Shown here piece after piece: positions 12,401 to 24,680 of a stretch of DNA of 64,000 nt. A program made the position numbers and the translations under genes. Location: positions 33,852,001 through 33,916,000 of the forward strand of contig CM114272.1 of the NCBI GenBank assembly GCA_050084515.1. The letters run 5' to 3'. Source of the stretch: Blasia pusilla. Taxonomy: Eukaryota; Marchantiophyta; Marchantiopsida; Blasiales. Position 1 is the first letter of the stretch. Each line of letters starts with the position of its first letter. Below the pieces are notes generated by a model. That model saw nothing but the letters and a program-made list of their open reading frames with translations, was not told the DNA's origin and made no database searches.

Positions 12401-15400
12401 ATTTCTCTAGCAGGTGGTCACAAACACTCCATTTACAGTTCTTTGATGAGCTGATGCGCCCTCAAGGTTTCTGTGAACTCTCTTCCACTCTCAATTTGTA
12501 GGCCCTTGATAGCCACTAAGGTCATGCCTTCTTAACAATCTTAACAGGTCTTTCTTGTTATCCTGTAAACCAACTACGGGGAACTGGAGGGCATGTGAAG
12601 CATGAGGTTAAGAATTGGAGATGGCTAGAGTGAAGGAGTGGTTACTGGTGAATTCTAACATCAGTGGTCTATCAGTTCTATTCTAGATAAAGGCAATGAG
12701 ATCTAACTTCCTGGGGAGGCATGTGAGTTGAAGTTTTACTGAAGAGATGATATCATGGTGATTGTTTCTTGGATTCTTGTCGACAGTCCCAAATTTTTTA
12801 CATCTCTATTCTGCCCAAAGACGATCACAGTTCATCATTGGTTCATGGCTCCAAGGCAGTGATCAGACTTCAGTCTCATCTGGTTTAGATTTACTTGTCC
12901 AAAATCGAGTGTCTACAAGGATACTAAATTTTGGTTCACGTTTGGGACACATTCAGACAGGTCTTGAAGTTACTGGACTCATCGGGCAACCTGCTGGAGG
13001 CTCGTTATGAAATGCGACTATCGTTGGCCCGCTGGGTTGCTGTAAATCAGGTTCCATATTCCACTTTGGTATTACTAGATCTGGGTTGACATCAATTTTT
13101 GGAAGTGGGCCAATCGTATGAAGTGTAGTTACCTTCATCCTTAGAATCACACAGGATGTGAATTTTGTTTCGAAGACTCGAGATTTACATGTAAGTGGTC
13201 TTCTCTCAAGAGGTGTCAGTGAACCTGAGCTCCTACCTTACTGAATGTCCTGTCTGAAGTCCACAGGCACGGTAATGTGTTTCCCAAAACCAATATGACA
13301 ATTTCTTCAATGAGATCTAACTCACACTCTTGATGGAGAATTTTCTACTATCAATCCCAATTCCTAAGTGGACCTACCTTAATCCCAGCTCTGTAACACA
13401 ATAGAGAGCAGTGTCCATAATCCTAACTCTGTAACTTAATGGAGAGCAGCCCATCACTATAAGCAAAACTGATAGTTCTGGCTTTCTCGGTCATCAATGG
13501 TAACTGTTTCCTCGTCATTGGGCTGCTTGAACTCTTTCTAAGGCTCTTGCTATGGTCACTGTTGTCCTACTAACTTATGCAACAATCTTTTCACACAGAT
13601 ATCATCGTTGAAGAGTTATGAAATTTCTCGAGTTTATAGAAGGGGAGTTGGTGACAGTGCCCCACGGGAGTACTTTCAAGTATGTTTGATACTTTTATGC
13701 TCAAGCATTTCTTCTCCTGAGTAACCAACATGAGAATATTCCTGTTTTATTCTGGGCATTCAAGGAGCTAGACACATCCTGAATAACTATGACTGCTCAA
13801 TTTGTCAGTCTTCACAAACACAACTAGGTCGTCAAGTTATGTGGAAGTAGCAAGGCAGGAGTTGTGTACTTCATACTCACACGACATGCTCGTTCAGTTA
13901 GAAGTGTCCTTCCAAATTATGATTACTTTGTTTCACTCCTGACGTATGGATTTTAGGGAGATTTTGACTTGATTGGAGGAGCCAGGACACTTGTAGATGC
14001 TGAGGCTGTCAAGGTAATGGCCTTTCATTCTTAAGAGTTGAATCTTTCTGGTGGTGCTAAGCTTGCATCCTACATGAGAATTCATGTTTATCACTAGTAT
14101 TTATATGTGTGGTTGATTATGCTGGTTAAAAAAAATTAAAATAGTCAACACGACTTACTGTATAGCCACGCTACCCTGTATGACTTCTGAGATACCACTT
14201 TCCATGATACTTACGCTTCTACAGGTTGCAGTGGAGGTTGTGAGCAAATTTCCAGTTTGGGATGGTTGTGAAGTCCGTGTCAACCATCGTCAGATTCTCT
14301 CTGCTATTTGGACCTGGACTGGTGTTCAGTATGAAGATAAACAGAAAGTTGCCCAGGTTGGCTCCATACTTCCTTGTTTTTTAGGTACTAATTCGGTTGT
14401 TGTCCAGCAGCAACCAATCTGTTGTTGAGGATATCGATGGAAGAGGTGGTAAGAAGGCTCCGGCTCTGTCAGTGACAGGTTGATGAGAAGTGTCCTTTAG
14501 ATGATCTTTCAGACCTGTATCTGATTATTATGGGGTTTTAAAATGAAATCGCTGTTATATTCCAGGTTTTAGCAATGATGGGGAGTGCTTCACCTCAATC
14601 TACAACCCGAAAAGCTTTGTGGCCTCATGTGAGGCGACAATTGCTGCAGGTGGGGCTCAAAATGAAAACAATCACCAGCTCCTTTAGAGACATTATAATG
14701 TACACCTTATGGAAAATGTCTGGATTGATGATAGCTGATCTGGAACTAGGCTTCTAGAAGCTGGAAAGCTCAGTGGCAATAAGAACTCCTGGAAATCACG
14801 GTACCAACATGCACGAGGAATACAAGAGTCAATGAAGTGTGGCAATTCCAAGAGACTTCGAGGCTGGGAGAATGCCGAGGTAGAGTGGAAGCAAGAGAGA
14901 ATATGAGTCCGCACACTGTATGCATAATCAGTCTGATCTGCAAGTCACGTTTGCCATGATAACCCTTGTTCTGATGAGATTCTGTTCATTTCTAGTTTAG
15001 TCTTAACACTACTTAGCTGGATACTAACTTTGCTAGCTGTACACAACTTAGAGCTCTTATACCTTGTAGGGTAATCTCAAACTAGGGTTAGCCAACATCA
15101 TGTACTTACTGTCTGGATCTGTCCAAGAAGATCTAAGGGTCAGAAATGCTCTCATGTATATATTGTCTCTGCTTAGAGTCACAAGATAATTCTACAGTAT
15201 GGACAGCTCTTGGTGAGGACTCCTGAGGCTCTTGGTGGGCCGTGCAGCATTGGCCCTTTTTGAATATCAGAGTTTCTCTACAACCTAGCTATTACAAGCA
15301 CACTTAGTGAAATAGCAACCACTCAGGTAAGATTGTAGAGGAAAGCACTAGACAACCTGTACCACCAGACTACCTAGCATTCTCAAGCACACTTAGTGCA

Positions 15401-18400
15401 ATAGGAACCACTCAGGTTAGCAGCAGTAGACATCTCAATAGCAACCACTCAGGTTAGTACTACTAGACACCTTGCATCACAAGACTCACTGAACCCCTCA
15501 GGTCAGCAGACCTCTCAGTCTGTAAGCAGCTCACTGAATTACTGAGGTCAGAAGCACAATCCACTCAAGTAAGCAAAGCACACTCAGTGCTGCTCAATCA
15601 GCTCCTCAGCTCAGAGAGTTGTGTACGAAAAGGTGTAAGAGAATGTAATTTCGCCGGGCACCCTCGGGGTTATATACAGCCAAGAGAATGAATTTCTAGG
15701 TTTTAGGGTTTTAGGGTTAGGGCTTGCCGCCCACAGTCATTCTCAGAATTACTGAGGTAAAACACTAAGTTACTATAGTAAATCTATCAGTTACTTTTCA
15801 CTATAGTAAACTCCAAGTTACTATGTTTTACAACAGGCCCTGCTACAGGGTGATCTGAATGAATGAATAGATTAAGCTTTGCAAAAAATTTACAGCAATT
15901 TGAAAAGAAAGCAGGAGCAAAGTACAAGCAAGGAAGTACTCTAGTACTCTAGTCTTCACACAAAAATGGAACTTAGCAATCGGAACATGATTCTGCCTAG
16001 GCATGAATTCAGAGACCTTGAGGGCTGGGTGAGTGAGGAGATCCGGAAAGTTAAGTCTAATGTGATTGTGCAAGGTGGAGTGGAAAAGGTAATGATGTTC
16101 ATCATCAAGGAGTCCCGAGTTGCAAAATCTACATAATTTGTCCTCTCTTTTCTTCCATCGGAACTTTTCTTTCTCAATCTCAAGGTCAGTTGAACCGCAT
16201 CTGAATCTCACTAATGCATGACGTAACTTAGTGGGAATGGGGGGATAGATGTAGGAGGTCTGCTTCATGGATCCGTCAGTATTGAGGAAGCGCCTCATCT
16301 GTTCACCATTTTTCTGAGATTTATTTCCCCTGTTCTCCCATAGCTTGCGGTGCCGATCCCAGTTGATAGAGATGTAGTTGCTCGGACAGGTGATGGTTGA
16401 TGGCAGTTGGCAGGTCACTGATTGAAATGCCCCATTTCATGAGCCATTCCTTGCAGTCGTAATACCAATTTTTTGCTCCAGCTACTGCACTAATCCTTGA
16501 GACTTCAAAAGCTGTGGCTGAAAGGCTACCAGGATCGTCCTCACTAATATCCTGAAGGTGTTGGAGGAATGTGACCAGATTTTAGGGATCAGATCTGATT
16601 TTAGATCAGATCTGAGAGAATGAATGAATAGATTTATTGTCCATGGGGACCCTACAGGGTCTCCGTGGACAATAAGGAAGGACGAGGAGACTGGGACTGA
16701 GTTCTATGTTTGCTAGAGCCTCACCGGAAGGCAGGTCGTTTTGTCCAGATAGCTGATGAGGATTGTTTGCGCTTAGTGATGAGATCCACGTGTGATCTTG
16801 GAGCTGGAGACATCTTAGGATGTGTGTTGTGAATGCAAGGTGTGATTAGGTGGAATCCTCCTTAGAATCTGATAGATCAGAAGAAGAGTCACATCATGAT
16901 AGTTGTCTGATTAGACAAGCGAGCTAGAAATTGATTTTCGGATAGTGCACATTGAAATCATGAATGGGTTAGCTGAATCTAGTTTAGATTTTGCACGAGG
17001 AGATTCTTCTGCTGGTCTACCTTTTCAACAACATATACCTTACTCTCCTAAATAAATTTTAGTCAATTACAATCAGCAACATAAATTTCCACTTGCTTTC
17101 AAAACCAACAATTGGTTAAGCAAAGGATTAAATGTACCAGGATTGTTTTTACAAAACATGAGACTGTGAAGCGGTTACTTGATTGTAAATCATGTAGACA
17201 TGAGTATCACCTTGTAGCACATATATTTAGCTTTGGATCAAAATTTAGTAAAAGTATGCATCACGAGCTGGTGTATGCAAGGGATGTACCAGAAGAAGGT
17301 ATTTGTAAGGGCAAGGTGCCAGCTTATCAGAGAAGCATCAGAATTCAACTGGAATGTGGTCGTATCAAATGCAGTTTAGAGTGTTGGAAATTAAAGACAA
17401 GGATATGCATAACTTCACTGCATTCTGTGTTTCCATTTTTCTTTATATTCTTTAAGTTCCAAGCATGTTTCTCTGCCTATCGATATCTTAGACGGGAAAT
17501 CAAAGATAAAAACCAGAAAATCTTGGCTGGATTCCGTGGTTCTATTTTCTTCGATCTTCTTGATTTCTTGGGCATGTCTAATTTCGGTCCCATAATAGAT
17601 CTTTTCTATCACTCTTGATAGTATTTGATAAGGGCCTCAGATTGTATGGAAGCTCTTGTATCTGTTAGTTGTTGTGGTGAAGCTTCCTTGTTGTATGAGT
17701 GATGTTTGGTGGTCCTATACTATTTCCACCCGGGGGATCATCTTATCTGATGGTCTGTCCAAACTGAGGGCGATACTTTTGTGGTCGTGGATATGAGTTC
17801 TCAGGCCATTACCAATGGATTTGAAGCATTCTCATGAAGTTATTTCCTCCTCAGATAGTTGGAGTTGCATTCCATGCAGGGCCTTCGTATACCAGAAGCA
17901 GTGGTTGATCGGTTGCAGACAGTTGAACGCAGGCTGAGTGGTAGCGCATATGAAGTTCTTCCTCGTCTGCGAGGAGCCCTTCCTCCAAGTCTGTCTTTCG
18001 TCTCCTGTTGGCGTGGTCATTGTTGTTGCATCATGTTACAGATATCTGTAGTTGCAGTTTGAAAGTCACTCTGTGATCTATATATGTGTCATTGAGCTGA
18101 TATGAAGATGAGCCATACAAGTAGAGGGTGTATCGAACCTGAGACTTGTGGGCTAATTGCTCACTTGAAAAGCATCTTCTGAATGAGCCCCTCCAGCGAA
18201 TCTTATTTTGGTATTCAGCATTCTCACTGTTCTTGACTGAATGTTGATATTACTTTCTCTTCTAGTAATTTGTAGACACCCAAGTCTAAGGCATCATGTT
18301 TTCCTTCTACTTACAAGGTCTGTCTACACAGGTGCAACTTCTGCTGTTGCAATTGAAGAATTATCGACAATGCTTAGATATTTGCGAATATGGAATATTG

Positions 18401-21400
18401 AGAAGGAGGTTACTATCGATGGATTGATGGCTGCAACTGAGAATTACTTCAACGGAATATTCTTCCAGGTGAAGAAGCCTATAAATAATACGTTGGCAAT
18501 ATTGAATTTCTATTCAGTGTTGAAAAGATACAAGATAATAAGAAAGTGGAAGGGTACCAATTTTATGGAGACATTAGCATAGGAGAGAAGCTTATGAGAG
18601 CATGCCCTTAGGATGTTATGAATCTCCATTTATGGACCTTCGCCCTCCCATTGATTCTAGCCTAGGTAGGAGAATGTCCCACTAGATTCTGTTGGAAATT
18701 CGTGAGCAGGTTGCCATGAATGTAACACATTATCATGCAGGTGTACAAGAACTCTTATGATGCACACTCACAGGAAATATTCCTTCATCTCATTAATCTT
18801 GTCCACGAAACATATCAAGTTCGTAGACACCACCCTGTCCAAATAGTCCATCAACAGACTACAAATCCCCATCTAAGCGAACCCACCTCCTGGTTGGCAA
18901 CCCCAGATAAATCGGGGTCACAGAACTGAATCCGTGTGAGCTCAATACTAACCCAGGAGTGGAGCATCCACACAAGTCTCACAGAACAGTCACGGATTCA
19001 GGAGATCACCTTCCACTGACCAGTATCAATACTGTACTAGTCCTGATATATAAAGGACCAGTTGTACATTGGAACCGTTGCTTATCAGATTTATACTAGT
19101 CATTACACAATGTCTAGTTTCACAGACATTCTTACAGATTCATGAATGCGCTGATTTATTTTCCACTTGGACCCAAGAGGGCCATAGCATACATCACAAT
19201 GGATTAGTAATGTGACAGGAGTTGAAGCTAGAAGTATTTCGAGTAGATGTTCTACTCTCGCTCTGACATAAAACATGGCTATTACGAGGTTGCTTACTGC
19301 TTTCTCTGTCCGTTAGAAAATGGAAATAAGACTTCCTTGGATTTTTCGCCACTCATCATGGGGGTTGCACCAACCTTGTAGAGGAAGACTTTGCCAAGGC
19401 TCTTCAACCATCGAGTTTTGAGTCACTTCAATACTAAGCAAGAAGAAAAGTACATGAGACTTCTTGGCTTATGTATTTATTCATTGAGAGGTTGGTGAAC
19501 TAGACAATATCACTCAACAGCACCTTTTCTCATCCTTAGGCTTTTGAGTTTACATATTGTCTCATAAAGTCCACTGTTATTGTTTGCAGGTTCATGTGCA
19601 CAAAACTAATCACTCCATTCGAAATATGCAGCCAGCATCATGTGTTGCCACTGGAGGTCGTTACGACAGGCTGATTGCCAAATTCTGGAGTAATTCTGTG
19701 GTAGGGTCTAACTGGATGGAGTTAAATGCATTAATCTTCCCGTCCCAATGGTCTTAAGTTTGGCCTAAAGTTAAAGGGTGCCTTTTGATGAAGAGATGAG
19801 TGGTTTATTTCATGGGCTCGTAGGTCCCCTAAGGACCTAGAGGACCATAATATTAACAAGTGAAGGAGTAGTAAAGAGGGTCTTGAAGATCAATGGCAAA
19901 GAAAGACCCATTATCAAGGCATTTACCTTACCCCAGTTGCAAAGTACCAAATCTGAGACTGCGAAAGAGGTTTTGAATGTGATGAATAATTAGAGTAGTT
20001 GGCTTTTTCAGAATTGAGGTTCCGGCTTTCAGTGAGTGAAGTATATCCAAGGTCAAAGGCCCCACTGAATAAAAGCCGGAAGCTTTTGTTCCCCAAATGC
20101 AACCTTGAACTGAATGCCCATTCCCTATGGTCTACTTCTTAGTTGCTCACTTGTCATGAATGCAGTGGGCCCGCCAGCAGTTTGAAAGTAGGAAGAGATA
20201 TTGGTTGCTTTGCAACACTCAAATTATTGAAGAGAGTTGTAAATGTTGTTCTTATGTCAAACTTAGAATATCTATTCCTGACGTTTTGATTGGGGATGCT
20301 CGCTGGCAGACAAATCCTGCACCAGGTGCTGTTGGTCTCAGTATTGCATTGCAGCAACTTCTGGATACAACAACAACTGAGAGGTTAGTATGCACTCAAG
20401 AATGAACTTTGAATTTGAAGTTTGTCTCGACCAATATCACTAGATGGCACTGTCTCTCTTGTTCAGCAGATATGGAGCAGCTGCAGATGTGCTGGTGTGC
20501 AGTAAGGGAGGTGGTGGTTTGCTGACGGAGCGTATGGAGATTGTGAATGACTTGTGGTCTGCTAACATTAAGGTACACTTGTTGCTAGCCCAAAGGGTCC
20601 ATGTTGGGTGGAAATGTTTATACGTACCATTCTGGAACTTCTCTAGATAAGGATGTGACCTTCAAAGGTGAAAGTTGTCATGTTACTTCGTTGACTCCAC
20701 TTGCTATCATTGTGCGCGTACAAGGCTTGTTGTGGGTGTTCCTTGCTGACTAAGCTCTGCCGTCTCTTCACTTGTAGTGTGCCCTTCCCAACCTCCAACC
20801 CTAAAACAACTCTTCCTCATCCCGTACACCTTGTATAATGAGTATTCTTTTCCTTTAGGGTTTAGAAACACATATTTCCTCATTTGATGGAGATATACTA
20901 ATTCCATCATAATTAATGCCTCAATTTTTAGTTTCCGTCTACCAGAATGCTGATCAGAAATGCTTGTGCCTCTCCTTTTATTTACCTGGATCATTCTTCT
21001 CCTATCTGGAACATCTCAGGGTGCAATCCAATCATTTGCCCTAAATTATGAGATTACAAGAACACTTTTTCTTATTAGTCCAGTATGACTGCTGAATTTG
21101 GAACAGGCAGAGTATTTGTGTCTGGAGGCACCGAGTCTTACCGAGCAATATGAATATGCACACGATCGTGGAATTAAATGGTTGGTGATCATCACTGAAG
21201 CGGCCCTCTCCCTCGCAGGAACAGTAAAGGTACATACGGGCATCTCAAATTAACCCTCGGATGTCCAAAAATGGTCTCTTGTAAGATGCCATGTGGGTGG
21301 TTATCATTTTTCTTGCCTTTTGAAATTTCATCCCTTCAAAAAAAAAGGACCCAATACCGGTGGAAAGAGGAGGACGCTCTCTTTCTATGATTCAGGGCGA

Positions 21401-21865
21401 TGGCTGTAACCCCGTTTCTGGATACGGTCATCTCCAAATGAGACCCGTTTACTGTTCAGATTTGCATTGGTCAATTATGGACCTTTACTGGTCAGCACTT
21501 TCAAGGTAGGAGCATTTAGTTGGTTGTTCAGGGAAGAAACACAGTTCACATTCGCTTCAGAATTAATTAAGGAGCTGATTGTGTGATTGTGGAAAGAGAA
21601 TTTAGCGTGAATTAGTAAAGGAGCTGATCGTGTGATTGTGGAACAAGAATTTGGGGTGAATTAATTAAGAAGCTGATTGTGTGATTGAAAGCGTTCTAAA
21701 GTTTTCCTCTAACAAATGTGTGGTGTTAAAAAGCAGGTCCGACACTTAGAGCTGAGAGTCGAAGAGGATGTTCCCAAGGTGGAATTAGTGAAATACTTCA
21801 CAGACATAGGTTCAACATCTGCCCATTTAAGAAAGAAAGCCTTTTCGACACGTTCGGGAAATTAG
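4139..21865 (+). CDS. GCN2: eIF2-alpha kinase GCN2 (5' end missing), 25 exons
   Basis: GCN2 binds uncharged tRNA through a histidyl-tRNA-synthetase-like domain and phosphorylates eIF2-alpha, lowering general translation. Exons read from GT-AG borders and plant GCN2 similarity: 4139-4261, 5016-5525, 5762-5923, 6115-6201, 6311-6433, 6587-6701, 6950-7067, 7694-7748, 7915-8105, 8639-8826, 9247-9401, 10673-10925, 12137-12413, 12957-13050, 13599-13679, 13957-14013, 14225-14356, 14566-14649, 17880-17988, 18332-18468, 19590-19700, 20166-20383, 20470-20572, 21107-21229, 21737-21865 (TAG). Phases agree throughout and give 1244 codons without an internal stop. The first visible exon (MIFNLTEAAQEFLS) corresponds to sequence just after the RWD domain, so one or more upstream exons lie beyond the copia insertion. 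Least certain borders: 17988/18332 and 20166-20383. Introns are long and loaded with repeats; the gene looks intact. Confidence 0.93.
6587..10925 (+). CDS. GCN2: GCN2: eIF2-alpha kinase domain exons
   Basis: Exons 6587-6701, 6950-7067, 7694-7748, 7915-8105, 8639-8826, 9247-9401 and 10673-10925 encode the protein kinase. Seen in order: SDFEEISLLG leading into the glycine loop GRGGFGHVV across the 6701/6950 intron; ATP-binding Lys in YAMKKIRL; a hydrophilic insert rich in Gly, Ser and acidic residues typical of eIF2-alpha kinases (7940-8065); catalytic loop HRDLNPNNIFFD; DFGL-AKF across the 8826/9247 intron; APEV; and VDMYSLGVVFFELW, typical of the eIF2-alpha kinase family. The intron after 7748 begins GC (CAG|GCAAGT), a GC-AG intron. 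Confidence 0.93.
9583..9635. repeat. Perfect 23-bp inverted repeat in a GCN2 intron
   Basis: Arms 9583-9605 and 9613-9635 are exact reverse complements around a 7-base loop (TTACTCG). A smaller inverted repeat lies directly upstream (ACATTTACT / AGTAAATGT, about 9570-9583). Probably the core of a foldback or MITE-like remnant. Confidence 0.9.
9743..9781. repeat. 17-bp inverted repeat
   Basis: Arms 9743-9759 and 9765-9781 pair with a single G-T wobble around AACTA. It lies 108 bases from the previous hairpin in the same GCN2 intron. Confidence 0.85.
10536..10559. repeat. 10-bp perfect hairpin
   Basis: TTTTCAGATC, loop ATGC, then GATCTGAAAA. This is the third hairpin in the 9402-10672 intron. 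The rest of this 1.3-kb intron shows no coding potential. Confidence 0.8.
12137..20572 (+). CDS. GCN2: GCN2: HisRS-like regulatory domain exons
   Basis: The exons from 12137 begin DILRTIQNAQDTSVYDQVV, then encode the HisRS-like module: KEVFMRHGAQH, VLKLLDSSGNLLEARYEMRL, SYEISRVYRR, the GDFDLIGGA motif, IWTWTGV, LRIPEAVVDRLQTVE, MLRYLRIW, ATGGRYDRLI and PGAVGLSIAL, ending with DVLVCSKGGGG. This domain senses uncharged tRNA and is expected to be catalytically dead as a synthetase. Exon 20166-20383 is open throughout and carries about 41 codons (20187-20309) absent from plant GCN2 proteins I know. Either this is an insertion or an intron I could not delimit. Confidence 0.88.
15160..15840. other. 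Repeat-rich intron segment, possible LTR fragment
   Basis: This part of the 14650-17879 GCN2 intron holds degenerate internal repeats built on CACACTTAGTG and AACCACTCAGGT (about 15296-15460), a TATA-like GTTATATAC at about 15669 and a telomere-type motif. The structure suggests an old LTR or other repeat, but I found no second copy or clear boundaries. Confidence 0.4.
15701..15722 (+). repeat. Telomere-like TTTAGGG repeats (telo-box)
   Basis: Consecutive TTTTAGGG, TTTTAGGG and TTAGGG units make about three copies of the plant telomere motif within a GCN2 intron. Too short for an interstitial telomere array; may be a telo-box inside a repeat. Confidence 0.6.
15843..16610 (-). pseudogene. LINE-type non-LTR retrotransposon, 3' end of ORF2
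   Basis: On the minus strand a 191-residue frame (16418-15843) contains RHALVRFRCGSTDLEIEKEK, then KLCRFCNSGLLDDEHHYLFH. This is the cysteine/histidine-rich segment at the C terminus of LINE reverse transcriptases. Upstream, in another frame, WYYDCKEWLMKWG (about 16470-16430) continues the similarity. RT and endonuclease domains are absent, so it is a 5'-truncated copy in a GCN2 intron, antisense to the gene. The minus-strand 3' end runs into ATTCATTCATTC repeats, possibly its tail. Confidence 0.75.
16619..16676. repeat. GAATGAAT tail-like repeat plus imperfect hairpin
   Basis: GAATGAATGAATAGATT matches the sequence at about 15857 beside the LINE fragment and is followed by a near-perfect hairpin: ATTGTCCATGGGGACCCT pairs with AGGGTCTCCGTGGACAAT with two mismatches. 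Possibly the 3' end of a second LINE-derived copy. Confidence 0.5.
18720..19145 (+). repeat. Dispersed repeat, copy A (GCN2 intron)
   Basis: About 420 bases align with 22200-22660. Shared landmarks in the same order: CATTATCATGCAGGT, ACAAGAACT, GATGCACACT, CCCACCTCCTGGTT, GATAAATC, GAGCTCAATA, ATCACCTTCCACTG and ACAATGTCTAGTTTCA. The copies have clearly diverged. No open frame is shared, so this is probably a non-coding TE fragment or solo LTR. Confidence 0.8.
21107..21865 (+). CDS. GCN2: GCN2: C-terminal anticodon-binding-like exons
   Basis: The last two exons encode LTEQYEYAHDRGIKWLVIITE and then VRHLELRVEEDVPKVELVKYF, matching the end of plant GCN2 (ribosome/tRNA-contacting C terminus). 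The stop TAG is at 21863-21865. The tail after VKYF is about 22 residues, somewhat longer than in flowering plants and basic. Confidence 0.9.
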
Positions 21866-24680
21866 CATGGCGGACATCTGTGCCAGCTAGTGAGATTATT
21901 CTTTATGAAGGATAGCCGAAAGAACCACGTCAAAATCATGACTTCAAATGTCAACTCATGTGCGGCTGATACACACATCAATAGGAATATCAATCGTGGA
22001 AACAATTAATTGTGGTTGTGGTACATTAGAAGAATAGAACATCAAGACTTGGATGTAAATAACAACAATATTGATTTTTTATGGATGAGGTTCTTTAATG
22101 GTGGGTTTTTTGTCTCTATTTGACTGGAATCTTTGCAAAAGCATCAAAAGCGAGGTTGCTCCTAGTCCTTAGAAATCTCACTCTTGCTAATGAGCAGTTT
22201 GACATGCAATAAAATCATTATCATGCAGGTCTACAAGAACTTTTGTGATGCACACTAACTGGAAAAGTTTCTGGATCACATGAACATCATCCACGAGACT
22301 TCTCAAGCTCTTGACACCTATCAAAGGGGTCTGCCGGCAGACTACAATTTGCCATCCAAGCAAGCCCACCTCCTGGTTTGTGACCCCTGATAAATCAGGG
22401 CCACATAACTTAGTCTGCATGAGCTCAATAACAGGCCAGGACTGGAGTACCCAAGTCTTATTAAGCAATCCTCATGACTGCTTGCATAGTCACGGCTCTA
22501 GGAGACACCTTTCAGGAATCACCTTCCACTGTCTTGGATGAATGGCATAATAGTCTACAGGACCAGTTCACTTTGGAACTGGTCCTACATCAGAATTGTC
22601 GCTTGTTGGATTTCCATTAGTTATACACAATGTCTAGTTTCATGATGACAGTCTTACAACACATCACCTATTGTCTTTGTGACTTATCATGTATCTTTTA
22701 CTCCATGTGTTCCATGAGCCATTGTCATTCTCAATGACCTCACAATTGGTGCATAGAGACCACCCAACACACATCTATGAGAGAGTAGTCTTGGACCAAG
22801 ATAGAGTCTCCATCCTATGTCAACCAAGCCTAAGCCATGGAGCATAGGAGCCCAACACCACCATCGCCTATGACCAAGGATGAACCAATCCACATTGCTC
22901 AACGAGTCCAATATGACAAAGAGAGTATGTGAGGATTGAGAGGTCTACGAGACTTTGGAGGGAAACCACTTGCCTCATCCTTAAGGCAATCCACTAGGTG
23001 GGTCCCAAGAATGCTTAAAATTGGGTTGAGAACCTTATTACATGACTCCCTTAGTTGGTACCACAACAGTGGCTTGGCAAAACTTATATTCCACGTTTGT
23101 GAGATGTCTTTTGAAGAACTTGGATGTGGATATTGAAATGGTTCAAACATGTGCTAGATGCCCATGAAAGTGACGGGGCCTTGCATCCCGCAAATGGTTC
23201 TCAATTTGGTGACGAGTTTCATTGTGTAGTATATTCTGGTCTCTATAGATTAGTTGGTAAGAATTCTCAGAAATCCTCTTACGTTGAGAAAGAATTGTGA
23301 CATTTGAAGGGGAACTATAAGGAATTTGGCTTTCAAGATGATAATACTAATAGAGTTGGAGAAAATTATGGAGGAATGGCAATCATGTTGGCCACACCAG
23401 GCAATAGAGGAGAGCCTAAGTCTATTATGGCTAAAAGTAAATAGGAGGAAATGGACAATGTGTTACAATGGCAAGGGAGGGGAAATGAGGGAGAACTCAC
23501 ACTAGAAACATCTCCACACAAGCAGCATGTGGATATGATTGTATTCTACGACTCAAGAAATAGTGGTCGCTTGTTCACCACTATGCATGGGAGAACCCAG
23601 TAGATCCAAACACCGCCAACTATGCTACAATGAGGTTTGTGCTTACACCTCTCAATCCAGCCATGCGAAATCCTGAAATTCCCAATTGATGAAGGGTTGT
23701 GGCCGTAGAATAAGGATGGATCCTCACACTAGAAAATGTGTGATTTTCAATTTCCGCAAAAGGAGACTATATGACCAGAGTATGCAGAGCTTGTTATTAA
23801 TCTTCCGAAAGCTGTTATTGTCCCACAAATGCCCAATTTGTAAGAAATCTTGGTCATGGAAAATCTACAATTTGTTTGGCATTCCAATTCGCACATGTAT
23901 TACATAAGAATGTCCTAAGGTTATTCCATGGAGAATGCCCCTTTCTTTTTCAAAGTTGGTTGTGGCCTTCGGATACTTGACTCCTTGGGTCCCCCTTTTT
24001 TGTTTTTCTGATGGGTTTTCCATCATGCATATTTATGGAGGTTTGTTTTCATCAAATGAGCTCCATGAGATAAGAATAGCATTTAATTTGGCAGACTACA
24101 TAACCAAACGTCAAAACTTTAATTGACTCACACTAGGATGAAACCCATCATAATCATGAGATTCCATTCGGATTGGAATCTCACAAGTGAAACGTGAACT
24201 GCAAAAGTAAGACGTGAGTCTTGATAAACATCTCACATGTGACCGACCGAGCAAGAGGGGACCAACTGACAAATAGATCACTTCAATTAGAAAGGTGATC
24301 CGTGACCCAAACTGATGAGATGCAAGACTTAAACAATAGCTAATGTGAGTGTTCTTGAATGCAGACTAAAAAGATGAGCGTGATCTACTATGCACATGCT
24401 TTTCCATCACTCAAAAACGACGTTCAAAAGAGTAGATGCACAACAATTGCTCCAATTACAACCTAGAAGTGACCATGGATGTGATGGTCTAGGAAGAAGT
24501 TCCCTGCAAATGAAGGGTCAGATTCTCTTTTTCTTCTATTCACCTCCATTTAATAATAAAAATTTTAAGACTCAATCACTATCGAGCAATTATATATTTT
24601 ACCTGAAAACTTGCTCCTTTTAGTTCTTTTATTCCAAACCGTTTTCTCCCATCCCGTTTCAAAGAATCCCAAACCCCTTT
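21866..24680. other. GCN2 3' flank, no gene recognised
   Basis: After the GCN2 stop I see no strong AATAAA signal close by. Apart from repeat copy B, the short frames present (all under 100 codons) show no family resemblance. Confidence 0.5.
22200..22660 (+). repeat. Dispersed repeat, copy B
   Basis: Second copy of the 18720-19145 repeat, same strand, 340 bases past the GCN2 stop codon. Landmarks are listed under copy A. It suggests repeated insertion of one family around this gene. Confidence 0.8.

Noticed and set aside
17112-17618. 168-codon plus-strand frame in a GCN2 intron
   Set aside because: No family resemblance, overlapping minus-strand frame, and it lies in the intron between two well-supported GCN2 exons.
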